A stretch of 64,000 nt of DNA from positions 310,001-374,000 of the forward strand of contig NZ_JAQSVC010000001.1 in the NCBI RefSeq assembly GCF_029603165.1, written 5' to 3'. Source of the DNA: Galbibacter pacificus (lineage in GTDB: Bacteria; Bacteroidota; Bacteroidia; Flavobacteriales; Flavobacteriaceae). Every line of letters begins with the position of its first letter. The first letter of the stretch is position 1. A model generated the notes under the pieces. The model saw nothing but the letters and a program-made list of their open reading frames with translations, made no database searches and had not been told where the DNA came from. This document shows, piece by piece, positions 19,976 through 29,202 of the stretch. The position numbers were made by a program, and so were the translations under genes.

Positions 19976-20013
19976 GAGGACAAATTGATATTTTTCGATT
20001 TGTCCTCTTTTTT
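19976..20013 (+). terminator. terminator of tRNA-Arg
   Basis: GAGGACAAAT (19976-19985) pairs perfectly with ATTTGTCCTC (19998-20007) across a 12-base loop and is followed by six T residues. It starts 2 bases after the tRNA CCA. Confidence 0.9.
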
Positions 20014-20258
20014 GTTTATTTGTAAGTTGCTGTTAATCAATAGTATTATAGCTATTGCTTCATTAATTTTAGTGGTTCAAACTTTTCCAGATATTATCGT
20101 TAGTATTTCAGGAAAAATTTTAAAAAGATTATAATTGGCAATTAAGCATAAAAAAGTAATTCCTTCTCAAACTGGATAATTCCCAAATTTGACGAAGAGC
20201 CGGTCACTTCAAAATACCCATAAATGTTTAAAGCCCTTAGGGCAAATGCATAGCTATT
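20014..20258. other. intergenic stretch between tRNA-Arg and the PUL regulator
   Basis: No supported gene. The only structure seen is a short GCCC-TTA-GGGC inverted repeat at 20233-20243, downstream of the minus-strand regulator gene. It could be a weak terminator but has only four stem pairs. This stretch is the junction between conserved housekeeping DNA and the carbohydrate locus. Confidence 0.4.
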
Positions 20259-22769
20259 TTATTTTATAATATTAGAGAAAGACTTAGTGAACTCAGTTCC
20301 CAACAACGCTTCATATTCCTTCCTGAAAATATCATAGCACTGTTTTGCTAGTCCTTTTTTTCCTATTTTATAAAGTGATTTACATTTAAGTGTGATGGCT
20401 TCTTCATTTAACGGGTCATACTTTAAAATGCAATCTGCTATAGCATTGAGTAAATTTGGGTCAGTTTTCGACTTTGCTATAAACTCTAATCCATTGATGA
20501 CTCGGTTCGAGAAATCTACTTTAAAAGTGTCCATCCACTCGATTTGAATATTAGGACAAATTTCACCTGCTGATACAGTTTGTAATAGTTTTACAATGGT
20601 ACCTTCTTTAAGGGGGTGTTCTGATAGTGAATCTAATACTTGTATAGTTTTAATATAATCGCAATATATATTTTCATCCATACTCACTTTCCAATATGTA
20701 TTGTCGTTTGTTATCTCGATGTTTCCTATTTTTTCAAGCAGTATTCTCAATTTGCTAATATTAACATTCCGATTATTTCTTGCACTACTTTCACTTTTAT
20801 CAAACCATATTAGTTCAGTCAATTTAATGGAGGAAATACCTTTTTGATTTTTTACTGTATATAATACTATTAACAAGAATAATGATTTTAACGTTGGAGT
20901 GAACAGTGCAGTAATGTCTTTTCCTTCTCTATCATATACTTGTAATCCCCCTAAAAGATATATTGCGGACTCTCTTTTTTTGCTACCTTTTAAATAATTA
21001 ATCTTCTTTGGATAGTTTGCTGTATGACTGATCTTATTTTCTTTTTGTTTGAACTTACTTATTATTTGTTTGATAAAGAATAATATTAAAATCAGAATCA
21101 TGCCAAAAACTAACCATCTTTCCCAATTTATTAAATAGTTAGGATTATCTTGAAAAACTTCATTTTCGAGTAAAGGTGGATACGCAAGATCGTACAGTTT
21201 AATTGTATTATCTGAGGCAGTTACTGCGGTTAATTTGTTTTTTTTATTATTTAGGATCAATGTTCCCCATGACCTTACATCTAGAAAATTATAAGGAATT
21301 GAGTCTTGATAAAGGACTTGTTGTGGTTGATCTATAGAGTATCTCACTAAATTTAAATGAGTATTAAAGTTACTATTGTTATATACGAGTGTATAAAAAT
21401 TTCGAGTTTCTTGGTCAATGATTAAAGATTCTAAGGGGACGAAAGGATTATCACTTGTATTTGTATATTTCCACTTTTGAGAAATATTAAAGTTATTGAA
21501 GTTAATTGAGTATAAATCATAATAATATTCACTATTGACTTCTTGCCTTCCTGTTTTACTGCCATAACCACCAAATATTAAGAAATGATCGTTATCTAAT
21601 ATTCCTGCCCCGCTCAAGTAGCGAGGGGAAATGGAATCTTTTATTTCGTAATTAGTCCAGTTTTTATCTATTCGTATATTTTTAATAATATTTTTATATC
21701 TATAGTGACCATAACCACCAAATGTAATTAAGGAACTGTCCTTTGGGGAAATTAACTTATTGTGATGCCAAAAATCTGTTTCCAAACAATTTGTATTATT
21801 AATACTCCAACTTTTATTTTTTATGTTGAAAATGTTTATATCTTCATTATCAAAGTTATAAGACCATAATTCGTCTGTGTATTTATTGTATATAAAAGTG
21901 TTGGATTGGCAGAAATATGGATGTCCTGTATATTTTAAGGTGTCAATATGGTTACTGTTTAAATGATATGCATAGACTGCTTTGGGGTCAATAAAAAAAA
22001 TACGGTTATTTATATTATCTTTTGCGATGCCTATGAGTTTGTCAAATGTATATTCTCTTTTTTTCTTCCAGTGTAAATGTCGATCAATTTTCCAAATAGG
22101 ATTATATACTAATGCTTTCTTGCTAGATATTTCATCGTAAACACTATTGTTTTTAGAATGTTTGCCTAAAATCCAATGCCGTATTAATTTGGAATTATGG
22201 TTGAAAATTTTAATGTTTTTCAATGTCATTGGGCAAACATCGGTAGTTATGAAAGGCTTAATGTTACTGGCTCCAAAAACAATATTATAATTTTTGATAC
22301 CATGAATTGTTTTAGATCTTTTGTGTAGAGTATGACCATTAAGAGACAATGAGATTATGGAGTCTTCTTGATTGATTTTTAATTTTATGTTTATCCATTT
22401 GTCAAATGAACCATCGGGAATTTCATTCCATTTAACTGTAAATAGAATGGTGTCTTTAACAACTAGCCAAAAATTAGCTTCATTAGTATTTAAGTTAGAA
22501 ACCAAATCGATATTTAGTTTATCATCACCTATAACTCTAACAATATCTCCATAATAACCATCACCCTTTCTGAAATTGGCATCGAATTCAAGTGTAAAAC
22601 CTCTCTTTAAAAAAAGGGGATTATCAGGTGTTATATTTAATGATGTACGCTCATCTTGAATAACTTCATGCGAGGCAAAATAAAGGCCTTCATTTAAATA
22701 AGTTTGAGCATTAATTATAAAAACGTCACTAATTAGTAAAAAATAGAATGTTAGTTTGAGGATATTCAC
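20259..22769 (-). CDS. membrane-spanning SARP/BTAD-like transcriptional regulator with periplasmic Kelch-like sensor
   Basis: An 836-residue protein with an N-terminal signal (cleavage near NAQ, about residue 22). A LamG/concanavalin-like region at about 25-205 includes FTLEFDANFRKGDGYYGD, FDKWINIKLKIN and SLSLNGHTL. A Kelch or galactose-oxidase-like propeller at about 235-540 has repeated FGGYG motifs. One membrane helix lies at about 552-571 (WLVFGMILILILFFI) followed by a basic stretch. The cytoplasmic part at about 600-836 looks like an OmpR/SARP winged helix (IYLLGGLQVYDREGKDIT, TPTLKSLFLLIVLYTV, LTELIWFDKSESSARNNRNVNISKLRILLE) followed by a BTAD/TPR-type helical domain (KYDPLNEEAITLKCKSLYKIGKKGLAKQCYD, split here only by description). 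It is divergent from the first susC and is the only regulator visible in the locus. Inference: it senses a glycan or surface state in the periplasm and activates both PUL operons from the membrane. Domain calls are by eye. Confidence 0.72.
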   Translation of the reverse strand: MNILKLTFYFLLISDVFIINAQTYLNEGLYFASHEVIQDERTSLNITPDNPLFLKRGFTLEFDANFRKGDGYYGDIVRVIGDDKLNIDLVSNLNTNEANFWLVVKDTILFTVKWNEIPDGSFDKWINIKLKINQEDSIISLSLNGHTLHKRSKTIHGIKNYNIVFGASNIKPFITTDVCPMTLKNIKIFNHNSKLIRHWILGKHSKNNSVYDEISSKKALVYNPIWKIDRHLHWKKKREYTFDKLIGIAKDNINNRIFFIDPKAVYAYHLNSNHIDTLKYTGHPYFCQSNTFIYNKYTDELWSYNFDNEDINIFNIKNKSWSINNTNCLETDFWHHNKLISPKDSSLITFGGYGHYRYKNIIKNIRIDKNWTNYEIKDSISPRYLSGAGILDNDHFLIFGGYGSKTGRQEVNSEYYYDLYSINFNNFNISQKWKYTNTSDNPFVPLESLIIDQETRNFYTLVYNNSNFNTHLNLVRYSIDQPQQVLYQDSIPYNFLDVRSWGTLILNNKKNKLTAVTASDNTIKLYDLAYPPLLENEVFQDNPNYLINWERWLVFGMILILILFFIKQIISKFKQKENKISHTANYPKKINYLKGSKKRESAIYLLGGLQVYDREGKDITALFTPTLKSLFLLIVLYTVKNQKGISSIKLTELIWFDKSESSARNNRNVNISKLRILLEKIGNIEITNDNTYWKVSMDENIYCDYIKTIQVLDSLSEHPLKEGTIVKLLQTVSAGEICPNIQIEWMDTFKVDFSNRVINGLEFIAKSKTDPNLLNAIADCILKYDPLNEEAITLKCKSLYKIGKKGLAKQCYDIFRKEYEALLGTEFTKSFSNIIK

Positions 22770-23050
22770 AATTTTAATTGATGAGTTTATTGCTTGATTT
22801 TTTGATTATAAAATATAAAAACTAATATGAAATATTAAGCGAGTTATAGTCATTTAAACTATATATGGTTGATTTGTTAAACTTTCATTGAAATTAGAGT
22901 TCTTTAAATTATTAAATGCATTCTAAATTATTAGTGGCTATAGGAATTTATACAAAGTAATAAATTTAATCATTTAATTGAATTTTAGCACTTATTTAGT
23001 CGATAATGTAAAAATAAGTATGTTTTTTAATTAAATTAATTAAAATTAAG

Positions 23051-23112
23051 CGAATTTTAATGTTTTTTTTATCGTTAATTATAATATAATTAAGTACGCT
23101 CTCCTTTATTTG
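23051..23112 (+). promoter_or_regulatory. conserved PUL promoter element, copy 1
   Basis: The block has a T-run (23063-23070), then TTAATTATAATATAATTAA at 23075-23093, a perfect 9-1-9 palindrome. It also contains two TAATTA boxes 11 bp apart (23076 and 23087). The degenerate -7-like box TTTATTTG follows at 23105-23112. The same arrangement with identical spacing occurs at 37391-37442 before the second susC. It resembles an activator site overlapping the -33 region. Confidence 0.7.
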
Positions 23113-23346
23113 CTTGAGTAAAAATTACGTGTATTGTCATATCAATTCAAATAAAACTTAAATCAAAATAAAACTTTTGTACTGTGTTTAAATTCAAAAA
23201 ATCTGAATTGAACAATATACTTTTATTGTGGTCGTCTTGTCATTATTCATAATTTATATTGAATTGGCACCAACACTACATCGTTGTAGTATGCGAGTTT
23301 ATATATTCTGTTAATAATCTAAAATATTAGCCTGTGAAAAACAACT

Positions 23347-23375
23347 TTTGATGTTTTACCTAATAACATCAAAAA
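23347..23375 (+). promoter_or_regulatory. hairpin in susC-1 leader
   Basis: TTTTGATGTT (23347-23356) and AACATCAAAA (23366-23375) form a perfect 10-bp stem with a 9-base loop, ending 44 bases before the susC start. No T-tract follows, so it is not an ordinary terminator. It may stabilise or control the leader RNA. Confidence 0.45.
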
Positions 23376-23419
23376 TAATGTAAAACTACAATTTTAATGA
23401 AAACTAAACTACTTGATTT

Positions 23420-26400
23420 ATGAAATTAAACCAACCAAAAAATCATTATTGTAGTAAGTTTGGAAAACTTACTAAAACGTTTTTGTTGTTTGTTGTACTT
23501 ATAACAACAAATTTATGTTTAATGGGACAGAATAGTCCTAGCCAGAGAAAAATAATAGGAACGATTACTGATGAAGAGGGAATTCCAATACCTGGAGTAT
23601 CTATTATTTTAAAAAATACAAATAAGGGAACAGTATCAGACTTTGATGGAGGTTATGCCATAGATATTCCTTTAGCTGAAAATGCGACACTTGAATTCAA
23701 TTATATTGGCTATAAAACAGAAACGATTCCTGTTGAAGACCAATACGAAATTAATGTTGTTATGAAGTTGGATGTAGAGGGGCTAGATGAGGTGGTTGTT
23801 GTGGGGTATGGAAAACAGAAAAAGGTTACAGTAACTGGTGCCATTTCCAGTATAACAAGTGATGAAATAACAACAACAAAAAATGAAAATGTTGTTAACA
23901 CTATGACTGGAAAAATTCCTGGAGTAAGAATATTACAAAAGAGTAGTGAACCGGGATCTTTTGACAATGTATATGATATCAGAGGTTTTGGAAATCCTTT
24001 AATAGTGATTGACGGAGTTCCAAGAGGGGGGCTTGAACGCATGGATCCCAATGAAATAGAAAGCATTTCTGTTTTGAAGGATGCCTCAGCAGCAATTTAT
24101 GGTGTTAGGGCAGCAAACGGTGTTATTCTGGTTACCACTAAAAGAGGGGCAGATAAGTTTGGGAAATTTGACATTAATTATTCTGTGAATACTGCCATGC
24201 AACAATTCATGGATTTACCAGATGGAGTAAATGCACTAGAATATATGATGCTTAAAAATGAACAACAGAAAAGAGGTTTTGCTAATAACTTTTTTACTCA
24301 AACAGATCCCGCCTTCGGTGAGGCGGATATGGATTTATATAGTAATGGAACATTATTGTCTACGGATTGGATCGGTGCAACAATGAAAAAGGCTGCATTT
24401 CAAAATCAGCATAATCTAAATATAAATGGTAGTGGTGAACGGGTACAATATTATTTTAACTTAGGATACCTTGATCAGGAAGGATTGTTTAAAAGCGATG
24501 ACGTTAACTACAACCGCTGGAATTTTAGATCGAATGTACATATTAAAATATCAGATAATTTAAGAGCTGAAGCACTTTTATCTGGATTCACCGATGAAAA
24601 GAATCAGCCAAACAAGGGCATTTGGGAGATGTTTAAGAATGCCTGGAATCAATTACCAACAGATCAATTATATGCTAATAATAATCCTATGTACGTGCAG
24701 ATGTTACAAAATAATGGAAATGGCAACCCATTAGCAATTAGTGATTCAGACTTTGTTGGAAATCAAAACTATATTAATAAAAACTTTCAAGGACAGGCAG
24801 CCATAGAATATGATATTCCAGGTATTAATGGATTGATGGCTAGAGGTATGTATAGTTATGGATTTACAGAAAATAACAATACAGTGATTAATACCTCATA
24901 TACGCTTTACACATATGATAGGGAAAATGATGAATATATAAGCAATGAAATAAATACACCCTCCACCGTTAATCGCTATTTCGGAAGCTATATTTCTAAG
25001 TTGTTTCAGCTTTCATTAAGATATAATCAGAGTTTTGGTAACCATAATTTTAGTGGACTTTTATTGTATGAAGAAAGTAATGCCGAGGCCGACAATTTTT
25101 ATGCTCAAAGGGAATTTTCATTAGGCATACCTTATCTGTTTGCTGGAAATACAACCAATCAAATTGGTTCAATGAATTCAGGGGGATTATGGGAAACAGT
25201 AAATAAAGGATTAGTAGGGAAAGTAAATTATGACTACAGGGGTAAATACCTTGTTGAATTTAGTTTTAGATATGATGGATCTTCAAAATTCAAAAAGGGT
25301 TCACAATGGGGGTTCTTCCCCGCAGCGTCATTGGGGTGGCGTATTAGTGAAGAACCATTTATGAAGAAACTCATTTCTCCTGAAGTTTTGAATAATCTTA
25401 AATTTCGTGGATCATATGGTAAGCTTGGAGATGATAGCGCCACTGGTTTCCAATACATTTCAGGGTATAATTATCCTGCAACTGGTTATATTTTTGGGGG
25501 TGATTACATTAATGGTCTTCAGTCAAGAGGAGTTGTTAACCCAAACCTTACTTGGTATACGGCCAAGACAATGAATTTGGGTATTGATTTTGATTTATGG
25601 AACGGCTTATTGGGTGGAACTACAGAATATTTTGTCAGGAATCGAGATGGGCTTTTGGCGACTAGGACTACAACACTTCCCGGAACTGTAGGAACTAATT
25701 TACCACAAGAAAATCTCAATAGTGATAGAACAAGTGGTTTTGAATTCCAATTAACTCATAGGAATAATATTAATGAATTTAAATATAATATCAGTGCTAA
25801 CATATCTACAACCAGGACCAAGTTGATCAATGTTCAACAGACACCTGCAGGGAATTCTTATGAAAACTGGAGAAACAGTATGCAGAATCGATATACGAAT
25901 ATTTGGTGGGGTAAAGAATATGCTGGCCAATTTGAATCTTATGATGAAATTTATAATCATTTAGTAAATACAGGTGGTGGAAATCAAAATATTATTCCGG
26001 GAGATTATTATTATGAAGATTTGAATAATGATGGGGTAATCGATTATAAAGATGAACATCCAATTGCAGTTAGGGATTTGCCCTTGGTTAATTTTGGAAT
26101 GACACTCAATGCCAGTTGGAAAGGTTTTGATGTGAATATTTTAATGCAAGGGGCAACTGACTTTTATGTGCAATATGCAGAACAATTAGCAGAGCCTTTA
26201 ATGTATGGTAGGAGCGCATTATCACAGTTCATGGATCGTTGGCATACTATAAATCCTGAGGCCGATGTCTTTGACCCATCAACGGAATGGGTACCCGGTA
26301 GATACCCTGCTATGGGATCGCCAATAGCGGAAGGAACCAAGGCCGTTCAGGATGCGACATACTTTAGAATTAAAAGTTTGGAAATAGGATATACAATACC

Positions 26401-26605
26401 TTCAGAGGTGCTCTCCCCAATGGGAATAAATAAGCTTCGCGTATATCTCAACAGTTATAATCTGGCAACATTTACCGGATTAAAAAACAGTGACCCTGAG
26501 AGACCTGGAATGGTAGCTGATGGAGCTGATTGGAACTATTCGCAGGGCGGGTATAAATATCCACTTAACAGAACTTTTAACCTTGGATTCAATGTTAGTT
26601 TTTAA
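23420..26605 (+). CDS. SusC-family TonB-dependent receptor (first pair)
   Basis: A 1061-residue outer-membrane importer. A signal peptide ends near LCLMGQ (about 37). A carboxypeptidase-regulatory-like domain follows (KIIGTITDEEGIPIPGVSI to about 120), then the TonB-box/plug start DEVVVVGYGKQKKVTVTGA and plug motifs VIDGVPRGG and YGVRAANGVILVTTKRG. The rest is a 22-strand-type barrel ending in the aromatic NLGFNVSF. It imports glycan oligomers together with the SusD next door. First gene of operon 1, with a roughly 300-base leader that carries a hairpin. Confidence 0.95.
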   Translation: MKLNQPKNHYCSKFGKLTKTFLLFVVLITTNLCLMGQNSPSQRKIIGTITDEEGIPIPGVSIILKNTNKGTVSDFDGGYAIDIPLAENATLEFNYIGYKTETIPVEDQYEINVVMKLDVEGLDEVVVVGYGKQKKVTVTGAISSITSDEITTTKNENVVNTMTGKIPGVRILQKSSEPGSFDNVYDIRGFGNPLIVIDGVPRGGLERMDPNEIESISVLKDASAAIYGVRAANGVILVTTKRGADKFGKFDINYSVNTAMQQFMDLPDGVNALEYMMLKNEQQKRGFANNFFTQTDPAFGEADMDLYSNGTLLSTDWIGATMKKAAFQNQHNLNINGSGERVQYYFNLGYLDQEGLFKSDDVNYNRWNFRSNVHIKISDNLRAEALLSGFTDEKNQPNKGIWEMFKNAWNQLPTDQLYANNNPMYVQMLQNNGNGNPLAISDSDFVGNQNYINKNFQGQAAIEYDIPGINGLMARGMYSYGFTENNNTVINTSYTLYTYDRENDEYISNEINTPSTVNRYFGSYISKLFQLSLRYNQSFGNHNFSGLLLYEESNAEADNFYAQREFSLGIPYLFAGNTTNQIGSMNSGGLWETVNKGLVGKVNYDYRGKYLVEFSFRYDGSSKFKKGSQWGFFPAASLGWRISEEPFMKKLISPEVLNNLKFRGSYGKLGDDSATGFQYISGYNYPATGYIFGGDYINGLQSRGVVNPNLTWYTAKTMNLGIDFDLWNGLLGGTTEYFVRNRDGLLATRTTTLPGTVGTNLPQENLNSDRTSGFEFQLTHRNNINEFKYNISANISTTRTKLINVQQTPAGNSYENWRNSMQNRYTNIWWGKEYAGQFESYDEIYNHLVNTGGGNQNIIPGDYYYEDLNNDGVIDYKDEHPIAVRDLPLVNFGMTLNASWKGFDVNILMQGATDFYVQYAEQLAEPLMYGRSALSQFMDRWHTINPEADVFDPSTEWVPGRYPAMGSPIAEGTKAVQDATYFRIKSLEIGYTIPSEVLSPMGINKLRVYLNSYNLATFTGLKNSDPERPGMVADGADWNYSQGGYKYPLNRTFNLGFNVSF

Positions 26606-26615
26606 ATTAAAAAAA

Positions 26616-28445
26616 ATGAAGATATTATATAAATATATAGTAGTAGTTATAGGGGTATTGACTGTATCCTGTAATGATTTAGATGTAGATCCTTTAAATA
26701 TAATTCAAGATAAAGATATATTTAATAACGAAAATGGTGTCGAGGCATATTTTGCTGGAATTTACAACACCCTTCCGGTTGAAGATTTTATTTATAGACA
26801 AGATGCGGGTTTTATGAGAAACGATGGTGGTCGATGGCAATGTTTTTATCATCCTGGAGCACTAACGGGAGAACTTGTGGGGCCATATGGTAGTACATAT
26901 GATGGCGCGGGAGGTTTTGGTTATTGGCCATACTCTGATATAAGAACTGTAAATTATTTGATTCATAATCTACCCGAAAATGCCCAAAACTTTACAGAAA
27001 AACAAATTGGGGAGTGGCTAGGGGAAGCATACTTTTGTAGAGCTTTTTTATATTTTTCGCTAGTAAAAAGATATGGTGGAATCCCTATTATAAAAGATGT
27101 TCAGAATTACCCAGAGCAAAGTATAGAGGACTTACAGGTTCCAAGGGATAAGGAGATAGATGTTTGGAATTTCATAGCCGATGACTTGGATATGGCGATT
27201 GATTTAATGCCTGAGTCTAGTGATAAGGGAAGAGCCAACAAATACGTAGCTGCGGCATTAAAGTCAAGGGCGATGTTATATGCAGGAACAATTGCTAAAT
27301 ATGGCTCACAAAATCATGTTTCAGGTGAAGCTAGGGATTTAGGATTAGTAGGCATCCCCTCGGCAAAGGCGGAAGATCTTTTCAGACAATCCCTTGAAGC
27401 ATCTAGAATTTTAGATGGGCAGTATTCATTATATAAAAAACGGATGGATGATAAGGAACAGAACTATGTTGATTTGTTTCTGGATCCAGAGAGCCCTGAG
27501 AGTATTTGGGTTAAAGACTATTCTTTAACAAGTGGGTCAGCACATAGCTGGGATGCTACTATGACATGTAGATTTATGACGGCCGATGGGCTTTCCAGAT
27601 CATACCCAACATTGGAAACTGTTGAAAGGTTTGGAGAACTTGATGTGGTAAATGATGATGGAACTCCTAAAAGATTTGATAACTTAAGTGATATAACAGA
27701 AGGCATAGAACCTCGTTTATTGGCTTCTGTTTATTTTCCAGGGTCAATGCTAAGAGATATAGAGTTTGATATCCAAAGGGGTATATACGAGCAATTTTCA
27801 GGAACTGCTGAAGATGAAATCGGATTGAATCCACCCAATGAACAATATAGACATTTAGCAGGTAGTACAGATGTATTGTTCGAGGGAAAACAAGTGATTG
27901 GTTTTACGGGAATAAGTACCAATGGAGACGATAAGACAAGGACTGGGTTTTATGTCAGAAAGTATATTGATTACAATAAAGAACAGTCAAGTTGCGGGTT
28001 ATATCAGAGCACACAAAGTTGGATTATTATACGGTACGCTGAAGTTTTGTTAAATCGGGCCGAAGCGGCTTATGAATTAGGAGAGGTTGATGAAGCCCTG
28101 AATGCTATTAATGATATAAAAGATAGGGCCGGGGCTGGTATTGTGAGTTCCGGAGAACTTACCATAGATGAAATCAGAAATGAACGTAATAAAGAACTGG
28201 CATTTGAAAAGCATTATTGGTGGGATTTGAAACGTTGGGCAATTGCTGACAGAGTTTTAGATAATACTAAGTTTCATGGTTTATTACCCTATTACATACT
28301 CGATGAGGATAAATACATTTTCCTAAAGGACTTTGAGACATTTCAGCGTACTTACACCTTTGAAAAGAAGTTTTATTATGAACCGATTCCTGGTGGTGAG
28401 TTAGGAAAAAATCCTAATCTATATCCAAATAACCCTAATTATTAA
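26616..28445 (+). CDS. SusD-family glycan-binding lipoprotein (first pair)
   Basis: About 609 residues. The start is set at the ATG at 26616 because it gives MKILYKYIVVV and the lipobox TVSC (Cys19), 10 bases after susC ends; the in-frame ATG at 26520 lies inside susC and would hide the signal peptide. SusD features include NDLDVDPLNIIQDKDIF at the mature N-terminus, the TPR-type AYFCRAFLYFSLVKRYGGIPI, and the C-terminal ERNKELAFEKHYWWDLKRW and NPNLYPNNPNY. It forms the lid of the SusC channel on the cell surface. Confidence 0.94.
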   Translation: MKILYKYIVVVIGVLTVSCNDLDVDPLNIIQDKDIFNNENGVEAYFAGIYNTLPVEDFIYRQDAGFMRNDGGRWQCFYHPGALTGELVGPYGSTYDGAGGFGYWPYSDIRTVNYLIHNLPENAQNFTEKQIGEWLGEAYFCRAFLYFSLVKRYGGIPIIKDVQNYPEQSIEDLQVPRDKEIDVWNFIADDLDMAIDLMPESSDKGRANKYVAAALKSRAMLYAGTIAKYGSQNHVSGEARDLGLVGIPSAKAEDLFRQSLEASRILDGQYSLYKKRMDDKEQNYVDLFLDPESPESIWVKDYSLTSGSAHSWDATMTCRFMTADGLSRSYPTLETVERFGELDVVNDDGTPKRFDNLSDITEGIEPRLLASVYFPGSMLRDIEFDIQRGIYEQFSGTAEDEIGLNPPNEQYRHLAGSTDVLFEGKQVIGFTGISTNGDDKTRTGFYVRKYIDYNKEQSSCGLYQSTQSWIIIRYAEVLLNRAEAAYELGEVDEALNAINDIKDRAGAGIVSSGELTIDEIRNERNKELAFEKHYWWDLKRWAIADRVLDNTKFHGLLPYYILDEDKYIFLKDFETFQRTYTFEKKFYYEPIPGGELGKNPNLYPNNPNY

Positions 28446-28465
28446 TTGATTTAAATTCAAACCTT

Positions 28466-29188
28466 ATGAAAAGAAATATAAAAATCAAATCATGGATATT
28501 GTTAGTAATCAGCTTATGTCTTTTTGCTTGTAGTGAAGTTGATAACTACAATGGGCCTGATTCTAGCTTTGAAGGACGTATAATAGATGAAACTACAGGT
28601 GAAATTTTTGTTACAGAAACGGGCGGAATTCAAATCCAATTAGAGGAACTCAGTTGGAGTGAAACACCTTCCCCCCAACATATACCGATAAAAGAAGATG
28701 GAACCTTTGAAGATAGTCAGCTCTTTAGCGGGCACTATTTGGTAATGCCCATTAATGGTCCTTTTTGGCCATTGAATCAAGGTATTGAACTTGATATAAA
28801 CGGTAGCACTTCTCATGATTTTGAAGTTTTACCCTATTTAAAGATAGAAAATCTTGAGTATAGTTTAGAAGGAAATACACTGGTTTTAAATTTTAATTTG
28901 AAAGCTCCAATATCAGAGGGGTTACCTAATGTTTTAGATATAAAGCCATTTGTAAATATTACTAATTATGTCGGTAATGGAGCAACAATTAGCCAGTACA
29001 GTGATCCAAATAAAATAGATATAAATGCTGCATGGGATAGTGAAATGGCATCTACGACTTATGAGTTAAGGGTTTCTGATTTAAAGGCAGGGAGAAAATT
29101 TTATGCCAGAGTTGGGGCTAGGGTAGATGATAGTTTTAAAAAGTATAATTATTCCCAGATTGTTGAAGTTGATGTTCCTAGTGAGTAA
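28466..29188 (+). CDS. DUF3823-like surface lipoprotein
   Basis: A 240-residue lipoprotein with leader and lipobox LFAC (Cys about 22), then the DUF3823-typical EVDNYNGPDSSFEGRIIDETTGE and GGIQIQLEELSW, and a second beta domain from about residue 125. DUF3823 proteins follow susD genes in many PULs and are presumed glycan-binding surface proteins, analogous in position to SusE/F. No catalytic motif is visible. Confidence 0.75.
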   Translation: MKRNIKIKSWILLVISLCLFACSEVDNYNGPDSSFEGRIIDETTGEIFVTETGGIQIQLEELSWSETPSPQHIPIKEDGTFEDSQLFSGHYLVMPINGPFWPLNQGIELDINGSTSHDFEVLPYLKIENLEYSLEGNTLVLNFNLKAPISEGLPNVLDIKPFVNITNYVGNGATISQYSDPNKIDINAAWDSEMASTTYELRVSDLKAGRKFYARVGARVDDSFKKYNYSQIVEVDVPSE

Positions 29189-29202
29189 AATCAATTAGAA
29201 AA

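Larger units (their letters stand above)
22770..23419. other. 650-bp divergent control region between the regulator and susC-1
   Basis: A very AT-rich region without a supported gene. It contains the conserved palindromic element at 23051-23112 shared with the second susC promoter, a small hairpin ACTACA-TCGT-TGTAGT at 23275-23290, and a perfect 10-bp hairpin at 23347-23375. No good TAnnTTTG box for the minus-strand regulator was found. If transcription starts just after the conserved block, the susC-1 leader is about 300 bases. Confidence 0.6.

Noticed and set aside
19952-20134. 60-codon reading frame beginning inside the tRNA
   Set aside because: It overlaps the tRNA-Arg and its terminator, so it is very unlikely to be translated.
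20233-20243. GCCC-TTA-GGGC inverted repeat as terminator of the minus-strand regulator
   Set aside because: Only four stem pairs, and no convincing T-tract on the minus strand.
26520-26615. Upstream start for the first SusD inside susC
   Set aside because: The lipoprotein signal begins at 26616, and the earlier residues are a frame-shifted reading of the susC end.
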